Source: Azolla pinnata (lineage: Eukaryota > Streptophyta > Polypodiopsida > Salviniales > Salviniaceae). From it: a stretch of DNA of 39,975 bases. Location of the stretch: positions 1-39,975 of the forward strand of contig JBBBWG010029766.1 of NCBI GenBank assembly GCA_037176905.1, read 5' to 3'. Shown piece by piece: positions 1 to 10,385 of the stretch. Positions within the stretch are counted from its first letter, which is position 1, and each line of letters starts with the position of its first letter. Under the pieces are notes generated by a model, which worked only from the letters and a program-made list of their open reading frames with translations, made no database searches and was not told the origin of the DNA. A program made the translations under genes and the position numbers.

Positions 1-162
1 TAGGGAGTCATGGGCAGTTCTCGATAGCATCTTAAGGACTAAGGGTTGTTTGCAAGAAAGGTCACTTCAATGAAAGAGCTCTTTCACAAATATATTCTCG
101 TGTCCCTTACATGCTTGTCAAACTTCTCCATCCACTCTTAAAGTTTGACTCATGCTATGTCT

Positions 163-279
163 AATTGGGCTTTTCTTCATGCTCTTCCTCCTCAGTCACA
201 TTGTTGCACAAAGGCATGACCAATTGGGCTTTTTCCTCATGCCCTTCCTCCTCAGTCATTGTTGGACAAAGGCATGACC
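163..279. repeat. 58-59 bp tandem duplication
   Basis: Two adjacent copies (163-221 and 222-279) both begin with AATTGGGCTTTT and end with AAAGGCATGACC. They differ by a few substitutions and a short indel, so the duplication is not brand new. No function is evident. Confidence 0.85.
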
Positions 280-1043
280 TTGAGTAAGAATAAGGGCGTG
301 AGAGCGAACGGAAACAAGTGAGCAAACACATACACACATTTGCAAACAATGGAGCATTTCACAAGTCCAACAGATTTCTTGAGTTGAAGGCCTAGTGGTT
401 CACGCTATTGTGTCCATATTCAACTATTTACCTAGATCAAAAGCTGTAGCCACCACATTGTTTCATTGTTATCGAGGCTAACTAAACACGCATTCATATA
501 TATTTTATGCCTCCCGTCAATTCATCCTTTAAAATGTCGAAGGATGAGGTTGAAGAGGTCTTGATGGAGGCCAAAGAGCATCGAGGATAGCCCGATGCGA
601 GATCGTGCAAGCTTGAAGGGCACAACATAGAAGACACGAACGAAGAAGGAAAAAAGCACAGGAATTGCATAAACATGGTGTTCATGCGTTCCCCATAATA
701 TACTATGTAAGGTTTTTGATGCCCATGATCTCGAGATCATCAATTTGGCTGGGCACAGGTGTCAAGGAATGGTCTTGGTCTGTTCCAAGCCATGCTAATG
801 CATCCGCATAACTGACCGTTCTTCTATCCTTTTCCGACTAGCCTGCCCTTCATAAAAGCTAGCTGAGTGTTCGCAACCGGCTCTCGCCTCTGTTATTGCG
901 AACAGAACATGTTTCGTTCTGTATTGTGCATCCATCAGTTAAAAATAATTAGAAGAGATAATTTGATCTGAATCAATTGGCTCGAGCATCTGAAGACAGT
1001 TTCACCTTATTTGGAGTCATTGTTGTTAGCAAGAGAAGGAGGA

Positions 1044-1114
1044 TTAACCCTAAATCCTAAACCTTAAACCTTAAACCTTAAGCCTTAAACTCGAATCCCC
1101 AAACCCTAAACCTG
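1044..1114. repeat. Degenerate telomere-like (AAACCCT)n array
   Basis: A run of seven-base units close to the plant telomere repeat: AACCCTAA, several AAACCTT variants, then AAACCCTAAACC. It sits about 430 bp before the deubiquitinase start codon. Short telo-boxes (AAACCCTAA) are known plant promoter and leader elements; whether this longer degenerate array is regulatory or an old interstitial telomere insertion cannot be decided from the sequence. Confidence 0.75.
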
Positions 1115-1164
1115 ATTATGTGATAATCCATTTTGTTCTCAAGTTTTAAGTGTAACGAGAAAAG

Positions 1165-1222
1165 AAGAAGCGACGAAGAAGACGACGCCGACGACGACGA
1201 AGAAGAAGAAGAAGAAGAAGCA
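1165..1222 (+). repeat. Purine-rich (GAA/GAC)n tract in presumed 5' leader
   Basis: An imperfect trinucleotide array of GAA, GAC and GAAGAA units upstream of the deubiquitinase start. The frame of the main protein stays open through it, but no ATG lies in that frame before 1541, so I treat it as untranslated leader or promoter. Confidence 0.7.
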
Positions 1223-1349
1223 GACAGGGGACGACGAAGATCTCTGTCGCTTCTGACTTTGGGTCCTCCCCTTCTTCGAATCGCGAGGAAGAACGGACTC
1301 GGACGTGCACGAGTAGAGCTCCAATCGTGGGCTCTCTTGGTCTGCACTG

Positions 1350-1655
1350 ATGCGCAGCAAAGCTTCGAAGGGAGGCGGAGGCGGCGGAGGAGGCGGAGGA
1401 GGAGGAGGAGGAGGAGGAGGCGGAGGCGGTGGTGGGGGCGGAGGAAGAAAGATCGGCGTAGCAGAAGTCGGCATCAGCGGCAGAAGAAGCGATCCTCTCC
1501 AGTGCCGTCATCATCAGCACCACCATCGCCCGACGGAGCTATGGCAGATGCTATGGCACCGAGGATTCGTGCCAAGCGGAGCTCCTCTCGTCGTGCTGCT
1601 GCTGCGCCGAGAGCGGCAGAGGAGATGCACCCTGACGAGTGTGCATCGCAGGTAG
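1350..1655 (+). other. Candidate overlapping upstream ORF with 25 consecutive glycines
   Basis: An ATG at 1350 opens a 101-codon frame. After seven residues it encodes 25 glycines from a (GGA/GGC)n array at 1371-1445, and it ends at 1655, 115 bases past the deubiquitinase ATG at 1541 and in a different frame. If transcription starts upstream of 1350, ribosomes that use this ATG would bypass the main start, so it could repress translation. The GGA/GGC array is also a strong G-quadruplex candidate in the RNA. The transcription start is unknown, so the leader status of the ORF is inference. I recognise no protein family in it. Confidence 0.35.
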
Positions 1656-3912
1656 CTTCCACTTCCACATGTGCATCGGTCAGTGGTCCTCCTCCTCCTC
1701 CTCCTCCTCCAGGGGCATTCAACTCCATAGCCACATGTGGTGCTTTTGTTACCATTACTGCTGATGCTGGTGCTGGTGCTGGTGCTGGTGCTGGTGCTGG
1801 CTATGGCGCTTGCGAGCATGTGGTGGAGTTCAGAGAAAGGCGGGGATTCATAGCATTGCAGAGATGTATGGCTCGGGGAGGAAGCAGGTTTGCTGCAGAG
1901 GCACTGGTGCATAGATGCGTCATATGTGGTAGCTTATCGGGCCGTCTCTACACATGCCTCTCATGTGCAGCTGTATGCTGTTGGGACGGATCTGGGGCTG
2001 TGCCCCATGCCGCTGCTCATGCCCTTTCGCATTCAGGCCATGATCTTGCTCTCGATGTGGGAAGGGCCGAGCTCTTCTGTTGCACATGTAAAGACCAGGT
2101 TTATGACCCCGATCTCGACCTAGCTGTGCTTTCATCTCCAAAACCACCACCACCAGCATCATCTTCATCGTCGTCATCGTCATCGTCAGCTTCGGCTCCG
2201 CTTGCGAGAGCATCCTTGATGCTGCTTTCGTTGTTGCAGGAGAGCATGAAGAGCCCATGTGAACCGCCTCCAGCCCACAATGCATCTCATGTACACAAGG
2301 GATTCCATAGCCATGGCGATGGGCCCCAGACAAGAAGCAAGAAGCGAAGACTCGATCTCCAGAATCATCGTCATGACTCGCGCATGCCTTCTCCTCCTCC
2401 CGCAGCTCAGTGCCTTTCAAGGATCCATTCGGAATGTGCATCGAACGGTGGCAATAATGCTGATGCTGATGCTGATGGTCTTCTTGGGTTGCGTGGTTTG
2501 AACAACCTCGGGAATACCTGCTTCATGAACTCTATACTGCAAGCCCTTCTCCATGCCCCACCTATGAAGAACTACTTTCTCGAGGGCCGGCATGACCGGG
2601 CGATGTGCCACAAGAAGGGATCTCCGATTTGCCTTGGGTGTGAGATGGGCATCATTTACTCGGCAGCCTTTTCCGGTGATCAGGCACCCTATAGCCCGGC
2701 TCAATTCTTGTACAGGTTTTGTTTTCTCGACCCCCAGACCAAATCCATTTGTAATCTCATGATCTCATTTTCTGGCTTCGCTTCGGCGATCTAATTCTAC
2801 TTTGTCTTGTTTTTTGCGTACATGATCTGATGGCCTCTCTTTGTCAAGAGATATCTGCTTGTAGTTATTTGGCGTTTTTCACGGATCTCATTTTGTTGCT
2901 CTGATTCTGTCAGCTGGTGGCAGCATGCTGCAAACCTTTCGGGCTACAGGCAACAGGATGCTCACGAGTTTTTCATTTCGGTCGTCGATGGAATACACGC
3001 CAGCCGAATCGAAGGAAATCAGAAGAGGTAAGTTATGTCGATTTTTCAGCATCTATTCTGTAGTGTCAACAGGGAGGCGGATTTTGCAACATGCCCCCTA
3101 GATTTTTCTTTTTCGCCGAGGAAGAGTGTTGCATCTTTTCAACGATTGATAGGTCCAAATAATTTGTTGGCAGTGCAGGCAATGATGCGGACTGTGGATG
3201 TATCGCACACCGATGTTTCTCCGGACTGTTGCGATCCGATGTGATGTGCGCGGAGTGTGGTTTCAGCTCGACAGCATACGATCCGTGCATCGATATCTCG
3301 GTGGATCTCGAGCCTCTCAAATCGTCGATTACCTCCGATGGGAGCAGATCAGAGTTGCACGATCATCATCGGATCGGCGCCACGAACAGGGCTTCTTCTT
3401 TGTACGGATGCCTGGATCGCTTCACACGGTTAGAGAAACTAGGCGTGGATCAGAAGTTGTACTGCGAGAACTGCAGAATGCCGCAGGAATCGGTGAAGCA
3501 GATGTCGCTGTGTAAGCTGCCTCTCGTGCTGTGCCTTCATATCAAGAGATTCGAGCATTCGCACGTCGGCAACATGTCCAGGAAGATCGATCGGTATGTG
3601 CGATTCCCCTTCAATCTCGACATGGCCCCATACGTGTCTTCATGCATCGTGCGGCAACGGCATGGCAACAGGCTCGGTTTCATCGACACAGGCTTGGCTG
3701 GCCCCACCGAGTACGAGCTTTACGCAGTGGTTTCGCACTCGGGGAAGCTGGATTCGGGGCATTACCTCGCGTATCTGCGCCTGGGTCTGCAGTGGTATCG
3801 ATGCAATGATTCCTGGATCTCCCGCGTGAGTGCAGATCTGGTGAGAGCCACGCAGGCGTATATGCTTTACTATGTTCAAAGGGGTTATGCAAGTCACTCG
3901 AAGGAGCGGTAG
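1541..3912 (+). CDS. UBP22: Ubiquitin carboxyl-terminal hydrolase, UBP22/USP22-like
   Basis: Predicted cysteine protease that removes ubiquitin; the UBP22/USP22/Ubp8 group acts on histone H2B in the SAGA deubiquitination module in the nucleus. Three exons (1541-2715, 2914-3027, 3174-3912) give 675 residues. ATG 1541 is the first ATG in this frame; the frame is open upstream to 1133 without one. Residues 1-90 are low complexity, with Arg, Pro and Gly-Ala runs. Residues 91-197 form a Cys/His-rich ZnF-UBP domain. The USP catalytic domain starts near residue 316: the Cys box [12 protein letters not shown] contains the nucleophile Cys327, the His box SGHYLAYL contains His626, and NDSW follows at 641-644. 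Two CxxC pairs (MCAEC and YCENC) match the structural zinc site of this class. Exon 2 carries WWQH and QQDAHEFF, as in Arabidopsis UBP22. The exon 3 acceptor was placed at 3173/3174 because the AG five bases downstream shifts the frame into a stop. Confidence 0.93.
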
Positions 3913-5007
3913 CGTGCCCAAAATGGTTGTTTGCTCAGAAACCTCGGAATTTTTGCCCTGGATGGTAGGAATAAGGGAGCAAGCAATGCTCTTGAGGGAT
4001 GAATGGATGGTCACTGTACCTCATCACTTCAAGCAGGTTTTTTCAGCTGAGAGAGATGTGTACATGGTGGTGGTGTAACTGCAGTTTTGGTAGTGAAGAG
4101 TTCTCGTTTCGTCGCACATATATGCGTAGGGGGCCTGCGAATGAGCCGAGGCAAAAAGATGCCAGCGCTCTCAGAGGTGCCTGCCTTTAGAGATTTGCTA
4201 GAGTTTCGAGATGTTGTACATTGGAGTCCCCTGTAGAAGTCGAATGTGTTCATTTGAATCCTGTGTCGAATGAAGAAGCAAGCGCTTGCTTGTTGCTGAT
4301 CGGATTTCTTAAAGCCTTTGATGCTTTGATTTGCCCAATTTGATGATGTGGTTGTAGAATTGGAATGTGTTTTTAAGCTTTGTCTTTAGGCGGTGATCTG
4401 TCCTTAGTCTCTCCTGCATGCTCTCGAATTTGTTGCCATGAGTTGTGTTGCGATGTGTGATGATGTGCTGAAGTGTTTTAGGGTGTGAAGCTCTGATCAG
4501 CTCTCGATCGGACTTGGACCACAATGTAAGAATGCGACGAGAGCAGGGAATCGAAAAGAGAATAAAGAAGATGATTATACTAGTAGGATAGGCAAGTGGG
4601 CAGCATTGAGAACGATCATTAGCAAGACAATGTTACCTCAATAAGATGTGCTTGGTAAGCTATTTTGATGTGATCGATGAGGGATTGTGCATGATAATTT
4701 GGAATGATGAATCTTCTTGCTGCTACCTGAGCAAAATATTGGGTCGAGTTGAGTCAGAGTCGCATCCATGGAGCATGCGATTGGCACAACACACGATCAA
4801 CACGCATCCATTCGGAGTAGCTCTCGGATCATTTCGGCTTCTCAAATAAAGATCAGACGAAAGAAGGCTTGTGGACAAAAGCTTCACGACTGTCTACTAT
4901 GCTACTATTGTTCGTATGTATCTTGCATCCATGCTCTCGACTGGAGCTTCCACGGTTTCTTCCTCATTTCTCTGACGTGCTTTCTGCCGCAAACTGTCCG
5001 CTGGAAC

Positions 5008-5226
5008 ACACACACACGTATTCGTACATACAATACATACATACGTACGTACAGATTGTTTGGAACATACAGACACACACAATCACCTACGTATATGCAT
5101 GCACACATTCGTACCTATACACTGTAAGGAGCATTACACATACGTATACGTGGACGTATACACATCCATACGTACGTGTACGCATCCATACGTATACGTG
5201 TACGTGTACACACATACGTACATTCC
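5008..5226. repeat. Alternating purine-pyrimidine (CA/CGTA)n tract
   Basis: A long imperfect array of ACAC, CATA, ACGTAC and CGTATACG units, rich in short palindromes such as CGTATACG and ACGTACGT. It lies 250-460 bp upstream of the transporter start codon. Such sequence can adopt Z-DNA or cruciform structure; that is a known property of the sequence class, not something shown here. Confidence 0.8.
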
Positions 5227-5379
5227 TTCCTTCCTTCATACCTACGTACATACGTACATCCGTACCTGCCGCCGAGCTCAGATCGTCTGCGTCGGGGAGG
5301 TCGATCAGACAGACGTAGATCGATCGCTCGAAACCTTCTGTTCCATCGCTCTCTCGTCTGCATAAAGACAGGACGGAAG

Positions 5380-5417
5380 AAAGGAAGGGAGGAAGGAAGG
5401 AAGGAAGGAAGGAAGGA
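5380..5417 (+). repeat. (GGAA)n microsatellite in presumed 5' leader
   Basis: About nine GGAA units, slightly interrupted at the 5' end, roughly 55-90 bases before the transporter ATG. A short CCTT run lies at 5228-5240. Probably in the leader or core promoter. Confidence 0.8.
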
Positions 5418-5472
5418 ACGTAGAGGAACGTCGCGGGTAAAGCCGGAGAGGAAGACGAAAGGGGCAAAGGCG

Positions 5473-8400
5473 ATGGAAGGTGAAGACGAAGACGACGTGT
5501 GGCGCGCTCCGCCATGGCTCTATCCCTGCCTCCTCTCTCTCTCTGCGGCTCTTCTGTTGTACCGCAGCAGGATCCATGCGGCGTCTCCCAAGGACGTGAC
5601 CAACAAGGACAAGGACTGGATGAAGTCTTCCCCTTCCTCCTCCCCTTTTATGTCTTTTCTGCTTCCGGCGCCCTTCCTCTTCTTCCAGCGTCGATTCCTC
5701 TCCCTCTTCTTGCTTGCCTCAGGTAAAGATCTGATTATACAAAATGTATGTGTGTATGTTTGTCTCCATCATTCAGCGATACAGTTCCATGGCCTTCTGA
5801 ATTTTCTGAAATGCGTTCACCGAATATACTGATGTGCCAGCTGCCGAAGATCTACAGCTTGTCTATGGGGAGTCTTATCTTGCGTATAAGGGTGGTTTCA
5901 CAAGACATGAGATCGCAAATTACCTCATCGTTGCTCACATCACGTCTCTCTCCGTCGGCCCCGTCCTAGGCATCCTTGCAGATCACATGTTAGTGGACTT
6001 TCTGCATCGTATTGTGTGGTTTCTTCAGCCGTCTTCCATGGAATGCTTCGTTACTTATTAATTTTATTTGCTTAGTAATGTTTTTATGCCTAAAAGGAAA
6101 ACAGATTTGGGTGCTATGTCACTCATAGTCTAGAAAAGCACGTCATTATAGATGCATTGTCATACTATTTTACATGGATTTGGTGCATTTTTTGGTGAGA
6201 TTCGGTACCTAATTATTGGCCTCATGAATTGAGTTATAAAACGCAAGATGTATAGCCTGGCTCAGTGTCTTATTACATTGTTGGTACGAGTGGGGGAAAT
6301 TCACTATCCACCATTGTAAAGGTCGTACTTAAGCCATAATAGAACTCATGGTACGTATGGTGGGACATTTTGGTCTCAGTACCGGTATCACCAATACTCA
6401 AATTATCATACTTGGCTTATCAATGCCAGAGCTAGCCTGATGTTGACATTGACCATGCGAGACAGATCTATGGTTGGGCTGAATCACTACCCTGTTCCAG
6501 CATGCCCTTGACCTGATACCAGCCATAACTGGCATATGCCAAATCTGGATGCGTTTCAGTACTAGTGGTTCCACTTTTAGTTGGCAATTCGGGTACGTGA
6601 CTGACTTGAATGAGAACATAGTAGAATCTAGCATTGACTTTTGCTGGTTAACGTGTGTGTAACGTTAATGGTCCTGAAAGGAAGAGTCCAAGAACCTTGA
6701 ATAATCTTATAAACTTAACCATGGAAGGTTAGGTTCAGCTGAGGGCCTTATCTTTCTCTCTTATCTTGGTTGCCTGAGCATCTATAATGCACCAAGACAG
6801 TGCTGCATCAAACTACGATATTCATTGGCTGTCAAAGGTAGAATGGTAAAGGTTTCTCAAAATGATGAAGGTTTCTCAAAGATTGGCTTGGAAAAACTGT
6901 AATGCATTCAAATGTCATTCATAATCCTTATATATTAAACTATACCAATGTCATAGGTGTGCCTCTCATTTCATATTCATGTTCGTAGGTGTAAACTACA
7001 ATCTTCATTGGCTGTCAAAGTTAGAATGGTGAAGTTTTCTCAAAAGATTGGGTTGGAAAAACTGTAATGCAATAGAGTCTATCATCAAATATCATTCATA
7101 ATCCTTGTATATATTAAACTATACTAATGTCATTGGTGTGCCCGTCATTTCATATTCATGTTTGTAAATTTTCACTACATGAAATGTTTCCATCAATTAT
7201 ATCATCACCGTGAACTTATATTCGGGCACTCTGGAGACTGGACAAGGTCAAATGAAGGCATTATACATTCTTAGCTTTTAGTTTGTGAAACATAACTGAA
7301 TGTGTACACTAAAGAATGGAAACATACCATATCAAACATTAAGTATTGAAGCTTTCTCATATCATACTTGTAATCCTATATGTAAACATCAAGCCTGTTA
7401 TTAAAACCTTTTTAAGTGTCTAGCCAAAACCTGTTTGTGTGGTTAGCCTACAAACATTACTGATTTCGTTGCGTAAAACAAAAGAAAATTTTCTCCATAA
7501 CACTATCAAGATTCATATCAAAGACTTCCGTCCATGAATCAAAACAATCATTAGCGATGGATACATTAGTTGATTTGAACCATTAATTTAAATAAGATTT
7601 TAAGGAAAAGTTTATGTTAGAGCTAGTTCTATAGCTGATTCTGAAGAGAGTGAATAAAGAGCATGGAGGTAGTGCAGATAAATGTGGATAACCTATGATA
7701 AAGATGAATAGATAGCCAACAAATGCAGGATATTTTATCCTGTTTAACGACACTATATGTGATATCAGTAGAATGATAGATAAATGCAAGTTCATTTTGG
7801 TTTTGTCCAAAGAGATGTGAGGTCTCGTTGTATTGTGAAACATTCTTTAGATCTTTGACTGGATTGCCCAGTAGAGTTGATAATCTCTATGTTAATTATG
7901 AAATTAGATTTGAATTGCTGAAAGGCATGGATGTCCTGTTCTGCTGTTGATTCATGTATGTTTCTTTTTGTTGACCAGTGGACGGAAAAAAGGTTGTTTG
8001 ATTTATTGTTTGATGCAAATAGTCGGAGCCTTACTTAAGCAGACAAGTTCTTCCTTCCTATGGAGTGCTAGTATATTCCAGGGGCTTGCAACAACATTGC
8101 TCTCATCCACTTTTGAAAGCTGGTTTGTTACTGAACATGAAAAGGTAACTTTAATGTTGTAACGTAACCATAAATAAGTGGTTTTAGTTCACTCAGGAAA
8201 ACTCACTTAAAATATATGAATGCTAGATATAATGGGTGTGTATTACTAGATCTTGTTGGAACATCTTATGATTTATTATCAAGAGCACGTTTTAGATAGG
8301 CTTAATTTGCGAAAGAAGATGTAATTAAATTCCTGCCCTTGCAAATGATTGTAAGTAGCCAAGAAGTCTCAATTTTATGTGTATGAGGTTAAGACTCAAA

Positions 8401-10385
8401 ACAGGAACTTCATTATCATAAGTGCCACCACAACGTAAATTTTTTTTTGCTAGTACAGAGGGATGTACATATATGACTGCAGGATTTTCATTTAGAACTA
8501 TTTGTATGCATGCTTTTATCCACATAATAAATGCGCTCAGACGTGGATGAGGGTGTATTCCAACAAGCTTCAGGAAAGTGTTGTAATTAATGATCAAACT
8601 TTATCGATTAAGAATCCATAAATTCCTATTTGACAATGTTTGCAATTATTGATTGGTTGTGTAGAATTAATGGGACAGTCAGTGCTACTGAAAATGAATC
8701 CTTCAGAGTATTTAGAGATGCCACAAGCATTTAAGATATGGTTGTGAAAGTTTGTGTACAATTTTTTCAGCGTACCCTGTGCATAGGTCTTGCGAAGGAT
8801 TCTATCTTAATAAGTATTTTGACTGGATCTTTTATCAGTTTCTGAACAAGTGATAGCAGTCGAAGTTGTTCGTGGAAAACCAAATCTAGATTCATTTATT
8901 GGGTCTGATAATGTGAATAAGGATCTAATTCTATATTGAATGTGTGTGGTGGATGTTTGTTTCCGTCTGTGCATTATTAAATCAGGAAAAACATCACATG
9001 GAATTCATTATCTTTTTTCCGCAGTCAGGTTTTCGGCAGGAATGGATTAATGATACCTTCTGGTTAATGAGTTTTGGAGCTGCAGTGGTTGCAATCGGTT
9101 CAGCTGGTCTTGCAAACTTTGTGGTCGCACAACATTCAGCTGGGATGGCAGTTCCCACGATTGTTGCTGCAGTGGTGGTGGCAGCAGCAGCCCTGGGTAT
9201 CTCCCTCTTGTGGGAAGAAAACACTGTCTCCTCGCATGGTAAATTTTTGGGAACAGTGAGAGCCACCTTCAGGATTTTCTATGGTAAGGTAGCATGGAAT
9301 CTGATTAAAGGAAACCATGTTATAAGGTTGCTTTAAGTGGTGAGATTGCCTCTGTCCAGATAAGAAAATCATGGCCCTTGGATGTGCTCATGCAAGCCTC
9401 AACTTTGCAAACACTGTTTTTTGGTTCCTATGGACCCCAACTCTTGTGGTGAGCCTTTGAACACTCGTGCAAATTGCAGTCTCTTGCATTGTACTGCAGC
9501 TTCCATTAAATGAGTTATTAGATTCTTGTAGGCAGATGGGCGTGGACTTCATGTGGGTTTGCTCTTTCCGACGTTGATGGCTTGTCAGATGTTAGGCAGT
9601 GCGGTGTCCTCTATGGTTCTCTCTGGACCATGGAATGTTTACCCAGAAGATTTACTCCGCTGGACTTTTGTCTCTGCCGCATTGTCATTTGTAGTCCCAG
9701 CATATGACTATCAGGTATTGATGCTTTACTGTCTCGGCCCAACAGAATGATTACGGAGTGTCTTTTTGCAAGTTTATGGCTGTTTCATATTAATTGGCAG
9801 ACTATGGTGTGCTCAACTACTAGTCTCTTTCTAAAGTAACTTCTCCTGGTTTGATGTACTTGAATGTGACATGGTGTATTTATCAGGAGATAAGTGTGCT
9901 AGCCTTAGCATTTTGTGTCTTCCATATAAGCTATGGAATCGCTTGGCCATTGCTTGCACGGCTGCGGAGTTTGTAAGTTAAAGGGATTATTTTATCCCAC
10001 TGCCTGTTACCTGCCATTGGGTGTTATTTTGATATGTCTTATTGAGTTTTACTTCTTTCTGTTAGGTATGTCCCTGCTGAACATCGAGCGGGTATCATTA
10101 CTTTATTTCAAGTGCCTGCACATGCAATTACAGTCTTCATTCTTGTAAATGTAAATAATTGTACTCATTTCTGAAGAGATAACACAATGGTTATGCTAGC
10201 AGAAGGATGATTCATGTGTATCCAACATTGTTTGTTTGCAGGGTAGCATGTTGCAGCGTCTCGATAACAACAAGATCTTTAGTCTTTCAATAGCAGGCCT
10301 TTTCTTTGGAGGATATTGCTTGCATACATTACACCGTTTGAGACAACATCAATCACATGGTATCAGTTCTCTAACAACAAGCTAA
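5473..10385 (+). CDS. MFS transporter, molybdate-anion (MFSD5/DUF791) family
   Basis: Predicted multi-pass membrane carrier of the major facilitator superfamily, in the group annotated as molybdate-anion transporter (MOT2/MFSD5-like); the real substrate is unproven. Nine exons give 469 residues: 5473-5722, 5841-5988, 7979-8144, 9025-9283, 9360-9448, 9532-9714, 9887-9972, 10066-10150 and 10242-10385. Phases agree at every junction. The MFS motif A loop reads GILADHIGRKKGCLIY and is split by the 2-kb second intron. Family signatures follow: SSTFESWFVTEHEK, EWINDTFWLMSF, NTVFWFLWTPTLV, ADGRGLHVGLLFP, SFVVPAYDYQ, and RLRSLYVPAEHRAG near the C-terminus. The length is typical of the family. ATG 5473 is the natural start; residues 13-31 form the first hydrophobic segment. 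The exon 8 donor could instead lie at 10144, which would drop two residues and keep the frame. Confidence 0.93.
5989..7978 (+). other. Intron 2 of the transporter gene (about 2 kb)
   Basis: This AT-rich intron is far longer than the others in the gene (76-880 bases). It contains a tandem duplication at 6811-7176 and no coding frame I recognise. A region around 6240-6660 looks different in composition, but I could not assign it to a mobile element. Confidence 0.85.
6811..7176. repeat. About 182 bp tandem duplication inside intron 2
   Basis: Copy 1 (about 6811-6992) and copy 2 (about 6994-7176) share TTCATTGGCTGTCAAAG, GGAAAAACTGTAATGCA, TCATTCATAATCCTT and TCATTTCATATTCATGTT in the same order. 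Copy 1 carries an extra internal repeat of AAGGTTTCTCAAA; copy 2 carries a short insertion after CTGTAATGCA. Confidence 0.85.

Larger units (their letters stand above)
1..1132. other. Intergenic sequence with no recognisable gene
   Basis: No reading frame here looks like a protein I know. The stretch holds a tandem duplication at 163-279 and a degenerate telomere-like array at 1044-1114 (both listed separately). The rest looks like ordinary non-coding plant DNA. The promoter of the downstream deubiquitinase gene probably lies in its last few hundred bases; I saw no clear TATA box. Confidence 0.6.
3913..5472. other. Deubiquitinase 3' region and intergenic spacer
   Basis: The first 300-400 bases are probably the deubiquitinase 3' UTR; no canonical AATAAA stands out close to the stop. 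No protein-coding gene is recognisable up to the transporter start at 5473. The last 480 bases hold the alternating purine-pyrimidine tract and the GGAA repeat described separately. Confidence 0.6.

Noticed and set aside
1139-1474. Long - strand frame encoding poly-Pro
   Set aside because: It is the antisense reading of the GGA/GGC array and lacks any other protein-like feature.
3174-3244. Alternative exon 3 acceptor at 3178/3179 in the deubiquitinase gene
   Set aside because: It shifts the frame into an immediate TGA; the acceptor at 3173/3174 keeps the conserved [11 protein letters not shown] sequence.
6398-6634. 78-codon - strand frame inside transporter intron 2
   Set aside because: It lies in an intron, is short and resembles nothing known.
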